From positions 2,170,001 through 2,234,000 of the forward strand of contig AP025685.1 of the NCBI GenBank assembly GCA_022846635.1: 64,000 nucleotides of DNA. The letters are read 5' to 3'. This stretch comes from Salmonella enterica subsp. enterica serovar Choleraesuis (lineage in GTDB: Bacteria; Pseudomonadota; Gammaproteobacteria; Enterobacterales; Enterobacteriaceae). Positions 26,344 to 34,449 of this stretch are shown here, in pieces. Numbering within the stretch: position 1 is the first letter of the stretch; each line of letters opens with the position of its first letter. The notes under the pieces are model-generated. The model was not told the origin of the DNA. It ran no database searches and saw only the letters and a program-made list of their open reading frames with translations. Made by a program: the position numbers and the translations under genes.

Positions 26344-27375
26344 TTAACGCTCCGGAGCCGCACGCTCTGGAAAAATCAGGCTGGCCACAATGCCCGCCGC
26401 CAGCACGCCAAGCACCACCCACAGGCTGGCCAGCGCAGACAGCGCATAACCATGATGGAAGAGATGATCGCTGGCATTAAGCGCCAGCTTAGCGGCGATG
26501 AAGAACAGCAGCACAATCACCGCTTTTTCCAGATGGACCAAATAGCCTTTGAGCGCTTCCAGTACAAAATAGAGCGTACGCAGCCCAAGAATGGCAAACA
26601 TCATGGCGCTGTATACGATAAGCGGTTCGCGGCTAACGGCAATAACCGCCGGTACAGAATCGAAAGCAAACATCACATCGCTCAGTTCAATAACCGCGAG
26701 GCATAGCAATAGCGGCGTGGCATAAGCCCATGCTCCCGGTGTCACCTGACCGGCCAGCCCCTGATTCTCTGGCTGAGCCAGCAAGCGCCGGGCCTGACGA
26801 CCGGTCACGATGAAAGAGTGCCCGTGCAGACGTGGCCATAGCGGCATTATCCGGCGGGTAGCGCGTACCGCCAGATGCTGGGAATAATCTATCTCCTGCT
26901 CATCCTGCGGTTTGCGCTTAAGCATCATCACGCCGGTCCAGGCAACGGCCGCCGCAAACACCATCTCCATCCACGGGCCGAGGTGCAGCAGCCCGGTACC
27001 CAGCGCCACAAAAATACCGCGAAATACAATCGCGCCCATAATGCCCCAATAGAGCACCCGATGGCGCAGATTATCCGGCACCGAGAACCAGATAAAAATG
27101 GCCATGATGACAAACAGGTTATCGACCGAGAGCACCTTTTCCAGCGCATAGCCAGTGAGGAACAAACTGGCGGTTTCCACCCCGTGGTGAACATAAAGAA
27201 ACAGGCCAAACCCCAGCGCCACCGCTATCCAGAACAGTGACCACAGCAGCGCGCTGCGTAAGGAGATAGCGCGATCGGCGCGATGCATAAATAGGTCAAG
27301 CGCCAGGGCACCTACCGAGAGAGCAATAAATACGGCAACGGTTTCGGCGGGAAAGCCGAGAGTGGATTCAGTCAT
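26344..27375 (-). CDS. TerC/Alx family integral membrane protein
   Basis: A 343-residue polytopic protein of the TerC family. The signature acidic membrane motifs are present: GYALEKVLSVDNLFVIMAIF and LAVIELSDVMFAFDSVPAVIA; these Asp/Glu residues are linked to metal handling. E. coli Alx (about 320 residues, Mn export) is the nearest named relative by layout, but identity looks moderate. I chose ATG 27375 (MTESTLGFPAETV); the 35 residues upstream lack membrane-protein character. I looked for the yybP-ykoY Mn riboswitch that precedes E. coli alx and did not recognise one; a small hairpin is in the leader. Confidence 0.85.
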   Translation of the reverse strand: MTESTLGFPAETVAVFIALSVGALALDLFMHRADRAISLRSALLWSLFWIAVALGFGLFLYVHHGVETASLFLTGYALEKVLSVDNLFVIMAIFIWFSVPDNLRHRVLYWGIMGAIVFRGIFVALGTGLLHLGPWMEMVFAAAVAWTGVMMLKRKPQDEQEIDYSQHLAVRATRRIMPLWPRLHGHSFIVTGRQARRLLAQPENQGLAGQVTPGAWAYATPLLLCLAVIELSDVMFAFDSVPAVIAVSREPLIVYSAMMFAILGLRTLYFVLEALKGYLVHLEKAVIVLLFFIAAKLALNASDHLFHHGYALSALASLWVVLGVLAAGIVASLIFPERAAPER

Positions 27376-27413
27376 TAAACATCCCTGGTCATACGGTTGA
27401 ATGAAGCGAATAT

Positions 27414-27431
27414 CGGAGCATCCTTGCTCCG
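27414..27431 (-). other. Hairpin in the leader of the TerC-family gene
   Basis: CGGAGCA (27414-27420) pairs with TGCTCCG (27425-27431) around a four-base loop. It lies between the curA stop and the TerC-family start, both on the minus strand, without a T-run. Confidence 0.4.
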
Positions 27432-27498
27432 GCGCTGCGTTGCGCCCGCCAGCGGTTATTGTGCGCCAGACACACGACAAGACGCAGCGATTTTGCGT

Positions 27499-28530
27499 TT
27501 ATTTACCTGCGGCGACCCGCACCACAACTTTACCGAAGTTGCGCCCTTCCAGCAGCCCGATAAACGCCTCCGGTGCCTGCTCCAGACCCTCAACTACCTG
27601 CTCACGATAATGGATGCGCCCGCTGGCAACCCATTCACTCATCTGCTGATAGAACTCATCAAACCGATGGCCATAATCCTGAGTAATGATAAAGCCCTGC
27701 ATCCGAATACGTTTTTTAAGCAGCGTTGCCATCAGTAACGGCAACCTGTCCGGCCCGGCCGGCAGCTCGGTAGCGTTATAGCCGGAAACCAGCCCGCACA
27801 GCGGCACGCGGGCTTTACTATTCAGTAAAGGTAGTACCGCATCAAACACCTTACCGCCCACATTTTCAAAGTAGACATCAATACCCTGCGGGCAGGCGGC
27901 TGCAAGCTGCTGGCTGAAATCCGCCGCCCGGTGATCGAGGCAGAGATCAAAGCCCAACGTTTCGACCGCGAAACGGCATTTTTCCGCGCCCCCGGCGATG
28001 CCTATCGTGCGACAGCCCTTAATTTTACCAATCTGGCCAACGGTACTGCCAACCGGCCCGGTAGCGGCGGCCACCACCAGTGTTTCTCCGGCCTGAGGCT
28101 GGCCAATATCCAAAAGCCCCATATAAGCGGTAAAGCCTGGCATACCTAAAATGCCCAGTGCCCATGACGGATGCTGCGGATTTGGCCCCAGTGGCGTCAG
28201 TGTATCGCCCTGTGCCACGCTCCACTGCTCCCAGCCGGTATAGGCCAGCACGATGTCGCCTTCGCTAAACTTCGGATGACGCGAGCGGGCCACCCGGCAT
28301 ACGGTGCCGGCTTCCATCACGGCGTCAATCGCCACCGGCGGGACGTAAGACGGCGCATCGCTCATACGCCCGCGCATATACGGGTCGAGCGACAGCCACA
28401 AAGTTTCCAGTAACACTTCGCCTTCTGCCGGCTCGGGAACCGGCGCGGTTTCGAGGCGGAAATCGCTGGCAACTGGCGCGCCATTTGGACGGGCGGCCAG
28501 TACCCAACGTTTGTTTTCAGTTACGCTCAT
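27499..28530 (-). CDS. curA: NADPH-dependent curcumin/alkenal reductase
   Basis: A 343-residue zinc-independent MDR enzyme of the leukotriene B4 12-hydroxydehydrogenase type, close in length to E. coli CurA/YncB (345). It saturates the double bond of enals, enones and curcumin. SLDPYMRGRMSD near the N-terminus and the NADPH-binding AATGPVGSTVGQIGKIKGC are characteristic, as is GLVSGYN. It sits beside mnaT and ydcZ, as in E. coli, though the XRE-cupin pair lies between. Regulator McbR (yncC) is not seen. Confidence 0.9.
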   Translation of the reverse strand: MSVTENKRWVLAARPNGAPVASDFRLETAPVPEPAEGEVLLETLWLSLDPYMRGRMSDAPSYVPPVAIDAVMEAGTVCRVARSRHPKFSEGDIVLAYTGWEQWSVAQGDTLTPLGPNPQHPSWALGILGMPGFTAYMGLLDIGQPQAGETLVVAAATGPVGSTVGQIGKIKGCRTIGIAGGAEKCRFAVETLGFDLCLDHRAADFSQQLAAACPQGIDVYFENVGGKVFDAVLPLLNSKARVPLCGLVSGYNATELPAGPDRLPLLMATLLKKRIRMQGFIITQDYGHRFDEFYQQMSEWVASGRIHYREQVVEGLEQAPEAFIGLLEGRNFGKVVVRVAAGK

Positions 28531-28647
28531 AGCATTCTCCAGTTATCGAGGTCCTGATTTACTCTGGGCGTTAATGCCAGAGATTGCCAGGTACGTTTTT
28601 GGCGGGATGTGCGCCCTAAGCGCTAGTGGCGATCGCCAGCCGTTTTT

Positions 28648-28959
28648 TTATTCGAAACGCCGCTTTGTTAGCCAGAAACGCTGCTGGCAGGCGCTGAAGA
28701 AATGTTTTTCCCGTGGCTCAATATTCAGACCGCCACTGTCTACCACCGACCAGGTAATCCAGCTCTCCGGGCACTGCTCGTCTGACTGGACGGGCTCGAG
28801 TTCATCTTCTTGCAGGCAGCGTAGCACCACACCATCCTCAAAAGTCCACTGCGTATCGTTAACCAGCACTTCGGCCCGCTCATCACGCCACTGTTGGTGA
28901 GATTTGTTGTCAATCAGATGGCTGTCGGCCAGTGCCAGCTGAATATAGTGGTCTAGCAT
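28648..28959 (-). CDS. Hypothetical protein co-translated with XRE-cupin regulator
   Basis: A 103-residue acidic soluble protein I do not recognise, starting MLDHYIQLALADSHLIDNKS. It is rich in Trp (WRDE, TQWTFEDG, SWITWSVVD, FWLTK) and ends in a basic tail. The start codon at 28959 overlaps the end of the XRE-cupin gene by seven bases, so expression is coupled. A longer frame opens at 29037 inside the upstream gene but reads its shadow. No membrane segment or signal peptide is seen. Function may be linked to that regulator. Confidence 0.65.
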   Translation of the reverse strand: MLDHYIQLALADSHLIDNKSHQQWRDERAEVLVNDTQWTFEDGVVLRCLQEDELEPVQSDEQCPESWITWSVVDSGGLNIEPREKHFFSACQQRFWLTKRRFE

Positions 28960-29573
28960 GATTGTTCTTCCGGCCCCAGGGGCATTGCTGTGCTGATGGC
29001 AGCAGCGCGAGCCATACGCACTACCAGATAGCGGCATGGCTGCGGATGAGGGTTGCTAAACTGACATTCGGTGGCCTGGCTACCCAGCAACAGGCAATCA
29101 CCGGTCGCCATCTGATGAGTCTGCTCGCCTTCGAGAAATGTTAACTCCCCCTCCAGCAGCCAGATATAGTGGCTGGCTCCCTCGTAAGAAGCGGCGGGCA
29201 TCGCCACGCTTTGATGTTCCGGCAGAATTATCTCTACCATATCCAGCGGAACCGTACTGCGCGGAGATAAATGACGGCGCAGATAGCCGGTTGCCGGGTC
29301 TTGCCAGAGTTGCTGTCGCTCCCGGCGCAAAAGCCGCGATTCATCCTGCTCGGCCCGGGCTATCAGAGTGGACATGCTCAGGCCAAAAGCACCGGCCAGG
29401 CGCGCCAGCAGCGTCGCCGTGGGGCTACTGACCGCCTGCTCTATTTTTTGGATCATCGCCCGCGATACCCCGGCACGCTCCGCCAGGTGAAGCTGTGACC
29501 AGCCCTGAGCCTCACGCTCAACGCGGATCCTGGCAGCCAGTCGTTGATTTAAATCGTCTAATATATTATTCAT
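28953..29573 (-). CDS. XRE family regulator with C-terminal cupin domain
   Basis: A 206-residue two-domain regulator. Residues 9-70 form a Cro/C1-type helix-turn-helix (RIRVEREAQGWSQLHLAERAGVSRAMIQKIEQ), and the rest a cupin barrel (ASHYIWLLEGELTFLEGE, MATGDCLLLGS), a common small-ligand sensor. It is divergent from mnaT, 38 bases away, with a perfect 22-bp palindrome between, so it likely controls itself and mnaT-ydcZ. It differs from the YdcN protein elsewhere in the window, which has the same architecture. Confidence 0.88.
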   Translation of the reverse strand: MNNILDDLNQRLAARIRVEREAQGWSQLHLAERAGVSRAMIQKIEQAVSSPTATLLARLAGAFGLSMSTLIARAEQDESRLLRRERQQLWQDPATGYLRRHLSPRSTVPLDMVEIILPEHQSVAMPAASYEGASHYIWLLEGELTFLEGEQTHQMATGDCLLLGSQATECQFSNPHPQPCRYLVVRMARAAAISTAMPLGPEEQSC

Positions 29574-29574
29574 A

Positions 29575-29596
29575 TTGGCATACTATAGTATGCCAA
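29575..29596. promoter_or_regulatory. Perfect 22-bp palindrome: candidate XRE operator
   Basis: TTGGCATACTA (29575-29585) is followed directly by its exact complement TAGTATGCCAA (29586-29596). It begins one base from the XRE-cupin start codon and ends 15 bases before mnaT, covering the start region of both transcripts. A dimeric regulator binding here would control both genes. Confidence 0.8.
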
Positions 29597-29611
29597 CGCC
29601 GGAGTTCAAAT

Positions 29612-30130
29612 ATGATAATTCACCAGGCACAGGAGGCGCACTGCGCCGCGATTGCCGCTATTTATAACCACGCCGTGCTGCACACCGATGCCATCTGGAA
29701 CGAACAGACGGTGGATACGGCTAACCGCGTGGCATGGATGCAACAGCGCACAGCCAGCGGCTATCCGGTGCTGGTAGCGATTATTGATGAGCAGGTCGCC
29801 GGTTACGCCTCGTTTGGCGACTGGCGGGCGTTCGAAGGTTTTCGTCATACCGTAGAGCACTCGGTATATGTGCACCCGGACTTTCAGGGGCGCGGTGTCG
29901 GTCGGGCATTGATGGAGCAGCTTATCACCGCCGCCCGCGCCTGTGGCAAACACGTGATGGTGGCAGGAATTGAGTCGGCCAATAGCGCCTCTATCGCCCT
30001 GCATCAACGACTGGGCTTTGTCATTACCGCCAGTATGCCGCAGGTTGGCACCAAATTTGGCCGCTGGCTGGATCTTACCTTTATGCAATTGCAGCTGGAT
30101 AATCGCGCTATTCCGGACAGCCTGCCGTGA
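29612..30130 (+). CDS. mnaT: L-methionine sulfoximine/sulfone N-acetyltransferase
   Basis: A 172-residue GNAT-family acyltransferase clearly matching E. coli MnaT (YncA). Characteristic stretches include AAIYNHAVLHTDAIWNEQTVD, YASFGDWRAFEGFRHTVEHS, the acetyl-CoA loop QGRGVGRALM, and VGTKFGRWLDLTFMQLQL. It acetylates the amino group of methionine analogues and related residues. The ATG at 29612 with GGAG upstream fits the family; longer frames do not. It overlaps ydcZ by four bases. Regulation by the divergent XRE-cupin protein is likely. Confidence 0.93.
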   Translation: MIIHQAQEAHCAAIAAIYNHAVLHTDAIWNEQTVDTANRVAWMQQRTASGYPVLVAIIDEQVAGYASFGDWRAFEGFRHTVEHSVYVHPDFQGRGVGRALMEQLITAARACGKHVMVAGIESANSASIALHQRLGFVITASMPQVGTKFGRWLDLTFMQLQLDNRAIPDSLP

Positions 30131-30576
30131 ACAGCGCCAGCGCACTGCTGATTGTTATCAGCGCCGGTATTGGTCTGGTGGTGCAAAACCTGTTGATGGT
30201 GCGGATAACGCAATCGGCCTCCACCATCCTTATCGCCATGCTGCTGAACTCACTGGTTGGCATTGTGCTGTTTGTTGCTTTACTAAGCTGGCGACACGGC
30301 TGGGCGGGATTTGCCGAGCTGGGCCGCAGCATTCACTGGTGGTCGCTGCTGCCGGGAATTTTAGGATCGTTCTTCGTTTTTGCCAGTATCAGTGGCTATC
30401 GCCAGTTGGGAGCCGCCACAACTATTGCGCTGCTGGTGGGCAGCCAGCTGGTGGCTGGCTTAGTATTGGATATTGCCCGCCATCCGGGGCTGACGCTGCG
30501 GGCCCTTATCGGGCCGCTGGCAGGCGTAGTGCTGCTGGTAGCTGGCGCATGGCTCATCGCCCGCCGCCAGTGGTAG
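30127..30576 (+). CDS. ydcZ: DMT superfamily (DUF606) membrane protein YdcZ
   Basis: A 149-residue inner-membrane protein with five hydrophobic segments and the Gly-rich pattern of short DUF606/DMT-superfamily members, the E. coli YdcZ length. The GTG start overlaps the mnaT stop (GTGA), so it is translated with mnaT. In E. coli ydcZ is next to mnaT (yncA). Transport substrate is unknown; a metabolite acetylated by MnaT is a guess. Confidence 0.85.
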   Translation: MNSASALLIVISAGIGLVVQNLLMVRITQSASTILIAMLLNSLVGIVLFVALLSWRHGWAGFAELGRSIHWWSLLPGILGSFFVFASISGYRQLGAATTIALLVGSQLVAGLVLDIARHPGLTLRALIGPLAGVVLLVAGAWLIARRQW

Positions 30577-30599
30577 CCTGCTCAGGGTATTAGTGAGAA

Positions 30600-30623
30600 T
30601 GCCGCCGGGAAAAGCCGGCGGCA
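30600..30623. terminator. Hairpin between ydcZ and dehydrogenase gene
   Basis: TGCCGCCGG (30600-30608) pairs with CCGGCGGCA (30615-30623). AAAAGG follows, so there is no T-run on the plus strand; on the minus strand T-rich sequence precedes it. Probable convergent-gene terminator of modest strength. Confidence 0.5.
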
Positions 30624-30651
30624 AAAGGCAAAAGTAGGAGAAAAAACGAGA

Positions 30652-31548
30652 TTATTTACGCTGCCCGCTGCGCCGGGCGCTCACCGTCGCCAGCGCCGAC
30701 CAGTCTAAATCGCCCTGATCGTGGGCCAGCGCATCCAGATAGTTATCGCGCAATACTCCGGCAAATCCCATCGGCACATGGCGCTGTTCTGCCGCCTGCT
30801 GCGCCAATCGCACATCTTTTAGCCCCAGTTTCAAAGCAAAACCAGCGGGAGAGTAGCGCTCTTCGGCAATCATCGCGCCATAATTTTTATAGGCCGGGGC
30901 GGCGAACAGCGTACTGGTCAGCATACCTAAAAAGTCTCCGCGCCCAACGCCGTATGCCTCGACCAGTGCCGAGGATTCGCCCATGGCCTCAATAGCGCTG
31001 GCCAGCATAAAGTTCGCCCCCAGTTTAACCGCTACCGCCTGTTCCGGCTGGTCGCCAAAGCGCCAGGTTTTTGCCCCCAGCACATCGAATAGCGGCTGTA
31101 CCTCATCAAGCAGCTCCTGTGGGCCAGAAGTCAGAATATTTAGCTGCCCGGCGGCGGCCACATCGACCCGCCCAAGCACCGGAGCGGCAACGTAGCGCAC
31201 TCCGAGCTTGTCGCAGAGCGCTATCATCTGCTGAGTATGTGCAACGGAAACCGTTGCCATATTAATCCAGATACTGCCTTTAGCCAGCGCCTCCAGCGCG
31301 CCCTGCTCAATCACCACCTGGCGAGTCACGTCATCGTCCGGCAGCATAGTAATCAGCACCTGAGCTTCGGCAATATCCGCCGGATGTGCGGCGCGTAATC
31401 CGCCATCCTGAGCCAGCTGTTCAAGCGGCTGTGAGCCGCGATTCCAGCCGATAACCGGATAACCGGCCTTCAGCAAATTGTGCGCCATTGGCAGCCCCAT
31501 GCCGCCAAGCCCCAGAAAAGCGATAGTCGGTAAGGATGAAGAGTTCAC
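30652..31548 (-). CDS. NAD(P)-dependent beta-hydroxyacid dehydrogenase
   Basis: A 298-residue enzyme of the 3-hydroxyisobutyrate/tartronate-semialdehyde reductase family. It has the N-terminal dinucleotide-binding FLGLGGMGLPMAHNLLKAG (residues 11-29), ITMLPDD, the substrate-binding VAAPVLGRVDVAAAGQLNILTSG, and the catalytic Lys in VKLGANFMLAS. It oxidises or reduces short beta-hydroxyacids, or belongs to the imine-reductase-like branch (PVLGR variant). The GTG start at 31548 overlaps the ydcY stop by four bases, so the two are coupled. Substrate unknown. Confidence 0.88.
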   Translation of the reverse strand: MNSSSLPTIAFLGLGGMGLPMAHNLLKAGYPVIGWNRGSQPLEQLAQDGGLRAAHPADIAEAQVLITMLPDDDVTRQVVIEQGALEALAKGSIWINMATVSVAHTQQMIALCDKLGVRYVAAPVLGRVDVAAAGQLNILTSGPQELLDEVQPLFDVLGAKTWRFGDQPEQAVAVKLGANFMLASAIEAMGESSALVEAYGVGRGDFLGMLTSTLFAAPAYKNYGAMIAEERYSPAGFALKLGLKDVRLAQQAAEQRHVPMGFAGVLRDNYLDALAHDQGDLDWSALATVSARRSGQRK

Positions 31549-31772
31549 AGGATGCTCCCCCCTTGAGTCAGTTTATCCAGACGCCGGTCATCCGATTCTT
31601 TCTGCCCGTGGTGGGCAATGGCGTTACGTAAACGCTGCTGTTGCTGGTAGCGTTGCTCCCGGCTCAGCTCAGTGTCATCACTTAATTCCACCAGCAATTC
31701 ATTCATGCCGGTAATGACTGATGCGGCTATAGCGGAATCCACCCTGGCCGTTACCTGTTCAAAATGCGACAT
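31545..31772 (-). CDS. ydcY: DUF2526 family protein YdcY
   Basis: A 75-residue soluble protein matching E. coli YdcY (77): ARVDSAIAASVITGMNELLVELSDD is recognisable, followed by TELSREQRYQQQQRLR and ending LTQGGSIL. Mostly helical and charged. GGAGGG precedes ATG 31772; the frame begins earlier at a TTG that would contain the ribosome site. In E. coli it sits near ydcZ; here a dehydrogenase overlaps its end and a peptide-binding protein lies upstream. Function unknown. Confidence 0.88.
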   Translation of the reverse strand: MSHFEQVTARVDSAIAASVITGMNELLVELSDDTELSREQRYQQQQRLRNAIAHHGQKESDDRRLDKLTQGGSIL

Positions 31773-31835
31773 ATTCCCTCCCAATACTGACGGCTAATAT
31801 TGCCGCAGGCGGGGCCAGATGCGCCCCGCCAGGGC

Positions 31836-33431
31836 TTAGTCGACTTTAGCCTGTGAAAAATCACTGCCGTTAACATCGACTTTGTACCCTTTCACATTAC
31901 TCCTCGTCGCATAGAAAATCTTACCATTTGCCAGCGGTATCCACGGAGCCTGGCTATGGAAAATAGCCTGCGCCTGCTGATAAAGCTTCGCCCGCTCTGG
32001 CGGGGAACTTATCCGCACCGCCTTTGCCACTTTGGCGTCGTAATCTTTATTGCACCAGCGTGCGGCGTTTGAGCCGGTCTCAATACTGGCGCAGCTTAAA
32101 AGAGTGCTGGCGAAGTTATCCGGATCGCCGTTATCAGAGATCCAGCCATACAGCGCGGTGGAGTGATCGCCCTTACGCAATCCCGAAAGATAGCTCCCCC
32201 ACTCCCAGCTGACGATTTTGGCCTTAACCCCCACCTTCGCCCAGTCGCTCTGGATCATCAGAGCGATGCGCCGCGAGTCCGGGTTATAAGGGCGCTGAAC
32301 CGGCATCGACCACAGATCGGTACTAAAGCCATCGGCCAGTCCAGCCTGCTTTAACAGCTCCCTCGCTTTTTGCGGGTTGTATTCATAGTCGGCCAGCTTT
32401 GCGTCATAACCCAGCATAGCCGGCGGCAGCATCGATTTTGCCACGGTACCGCTATCACCAAATACCGCTTTAACGATGGCCGCTTTGTCCACCGCATAGT
32501 TGAGCGCCTGGCGAACCAGCACATTGTCGAATGGCTTTTTCCCGGTGTTGAACGCTAGGTAGCCGACATTCAATCCGTCAAGGCTGTGCAGGGTCAGATC
32601 TTTATTCGCTTTAATAGCGGAGAACTGCTCCGGAGTGGGAGCCGGAACAATCTGGCACTCATTTTTTTCAAGCTTGGCAAGGCGGGTCTGCACATCAGGC
32701 ACAATCGAGAAGATAACGTGCTGAGTGGCGACCGGATTTTTCCAGTAGTGAGGGTTGGCAATATAGCGAATCAGCGAATCGACTTTATATTGCTGTAACG
32801 CGTATGGCCCGGTGCCCAGCGGCCAGTTATCGACGTTATCCGGTGTCCCGGCTTTCAGCATCGCATCGGCGTACTCTTTGGATAAGATTGAGGCGAAGTC
32901 CATGGCCCAAAGCGCGACAAAGGCAGCGTTTGGCTGAGTAAGAGTGAACTGAACGTGGTAATCATCCAGCTTTTTCACCTCCTTAATCAGCTTATCCAGG
33001 CCGGTATCGTGGAAGTATTCATAGTTGCCGCCGGATACGCCGTGGTATGGATTGCTGGCATCGCGCTGGCGCGCCACGGTAAACAACACATCATCGGCGT
33101 TAAATTCGCGGGTAGGCGTAAAAAATTTATTGCGGTTAAACGCCACGCCCTTGCGCAGCGTAAAGGTATAGGTCAGGCCATCCGGGCTGACTTTCCATTC
33201 GGTGGCCAGCGAGGGGGCCGGAGTTTTATCACTCTCCCGCAACTCTACCAGCCGGTTATACAGCATCTGGGAGTTGGCGATAAAACTGGTCCCGGAACTT
33301 GAGACCTGTGGATTAAATGATTCCGGCGATGCTACGGTGCAGTAGACCAGGGCATCGTTAGCGGCGGCATATGACGCTCCGGCCGGAAGCAGCAGGCTGG
33401 CCATTAAAGCGGGCAAAAGTTTCCTTGTCAT
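31836..33431 (-). CDS. Periplasmic dipeptide/oligopeptide-binding protein (DppA-like)
   Basis: A 531-residue class-II solute-binding protein with a signal peptide (MTRKLLPALMASLLLPAGASYA, cleavage near residue 22). It shows SBP family 5 features: LVYCTVASPESFNPQ, LATEWKVSPDGLTYTFTLRKG, GTGPYAL, PFDNVLVRQALNYAVDK and two Cys pairs like DppA. It delivers peptides, or in this family haem or other ligands, to an ABC permease. No permease or ATPase gene is adjacent, so it must share a Dpp-type transporter encoded elsewhere. It precedes ydcY on the same strand. Confidence 0.9.
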   Translation of the reverse strand: MTRKLLPALMASLLLPAGASYAAANDALVYCTVASPESFNPQVSSSGTSFIANSQMLYNRLVELRESDKTPAPSLATEWKVSPDGLTYTFTLRKGVAFNRNKFFTPTREFNADDVLFTVARQRDASNPYHGVSGGNYEYFHDTGLDKLIKEVKKLDDYHVQFTLTQPNAAFVALWAMDFASILSKEYADAMLKAGTPDNVDNWPLGTGPYALQQYKVDSLIRYIANPHYWKNPVATQHVIFSIVPDVQTRLAKLEKNECQIVPAPTPEQFSAIKANKDLTLHSLDGLNVGYLAFNTGKKPFDNVLVRQALNYAVDKAAIVKAVFGDSGTVAKSMLPPAMLGYDAKLADYEYNPQKARELLKQAGLADGFSTDLWSMPVQRPYNPDSRRIALMIQSDWAKVGVKAKIVSWEWGSYLSGLRKGDHSTALYGWISDNGDPDNFASTLLSCASIETGSNAARWCNKDYDAKVAKAVRISSPPERAKLYQQAQAIFHSQAPWIPLANGKIFYATRSNVKGYKVDVNGSDFSQAKVD

Positions 33432-33536
33432 CCAAAATTACCTTCTTGTTATTAGCATTATGCACAGGCCCCAGCTTTACCTGAGGCCTGCGGCGTGGCA
33501 AATAACAAAAAGCGTAGTCGTTATTCCAGACGGGAG

Positions 33537-34226
33537 TTAACCCCAGCCCGCAACAACCTGTTGCATCAGGCGACGGGCGCAAGGAGTGCCGTGTAGCGCC
33601 TTTGTGGGATGGTGTTGCGGATGCCCGGTATCGAGCATCACGGCCATAATTTGCGGGGTGAACTCTGGGTGGAACTGTACCGACAGTGCATGCGGCGCAT
33701 ACCTTACAATCTGATGCGCATCGTGGGCGCTGGTCGCCAGCGCGGTGGCCCCCTGCGGTAACGTTTTTACCGTCTGATAGTGGCTCAGAAACACATCGAA
33801 TTGCTGTGGAAAATTGGCCAGCAGAGGGTCACAGCGCGCTGCTTCGGTTAACGTTATCTGTTTCTGGCCCACCTCCAGACCCTCTGGATGGAAAATGACC
33901 TCACCGCCCAGGGCGCTGGCCATCAGTTGATGACCATAGCAAATACCGAACAGCGGCAGCCCGGCATGAAAAGCGCGCCGCAGCCAGGCGGCGGTGACTT
34001 CGCTCCACGGATGATTATCGGTCACCATCGACCATGAGCCGGTGATAATCGCTCCGCACACGGAATCAGGCTCAGGCAGCGCTTCATCCAGCCACGGACG
34101 GTATATCTCCACAGGCTCTTCATCCCCCAGCGCCGCCGCAAACCACTGCGCCTGGCCACCTGCCCGCGCGGCTATTTCATCCGGCGGATCGCCCATTTGA
34201 ATTATCGCCATCGGTAACCGTTTCAT
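33537..34226 (-). CDS. Class I glutamine amidotransferase-like protein
   Basis: A 229-residue stand-alone class I amidotransferase of the GMP-synthase-like (YfeJ-type) group. The triad is visible: Cys96 in FGICYGHQL, His186 and Glu188 in QFHPEF. Such proteins cut gamma-glutamyl amides; the physiological substrate of this branch is mostly unknown. I chose ATG 34226 with GGAGAG upstream. It is divergent from the srfA-like gene and lies upstream of the peptide-binding protein on the same strand, separated by about 105 bases with a small hairpin. Confidence 0.85.
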   Translation of the reverse strand: MKRLPMAIIQMGDPPDEIAARAGGQAQWFAAALGDEEPVEIYRPWLDEALPEPDSVCGAIITGSWSMVTDNHPWSEVTAAWLRRAFHAGLPLFGICYGHQLMASALGGEVIFHPEGLEVGQKQITLTEAARCDPLLANFPQQFDVFLSHYQTVKTLPQGATALATSAHDAHQIVRYAPHALSVQFHPEFTPQIMAVMLDTGHPQHHPTKALHGTPCARRLMQQVVAGWG

Positions 34227-34400
34227 ACCGCTCTCCTCGCCGCTGTTTGTCATTAATCATGTGGGTAAATTTTTGATTTTGCACTCCATATTCATGAACC
34301 AACTGACTGAGGCGCACACCATAAACTTTGCTTATTACCCTGCCAGGCAATAGCCAGAGAAGTGTCGGGTTTTATGCCCTGTTTGCCCCATCACCTCGCA

Positions 34401-34423
34401 CCGGGTCTCATATAGTGACCCGG
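34401..34423 (+). promoter_or_regulatory. Leader hairpin upstream of srfA-like gene
   Basis: CCGGGTC (34401-34407) pairs with GACCCGG (34417-34423). It lies 27 bases before the srfA-like start codon and could affect its translation or be a protein-binding site. The 34254-34400 part upstream shows no clear promoter. Confidence 0.4.
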
Positions 34424-34449
34424 AGTGTCGAAAACTTCAGGAAATCCAG

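Noticed and set aside
27376..27498. yybP-ykoY manganese riboswitch upstream of the TerC-family gene
   Set aside because: Looked for because E. coli alx has one. The 120-base leader lacks recognisable conserved loops; only a small hairpin is seen.
34411..34420. TATAGTGACC in the srfA leader as another TetR operator
   Set aside because: It shares only the first eight bases of the motif and is explained by the right arm of a local hairpin.
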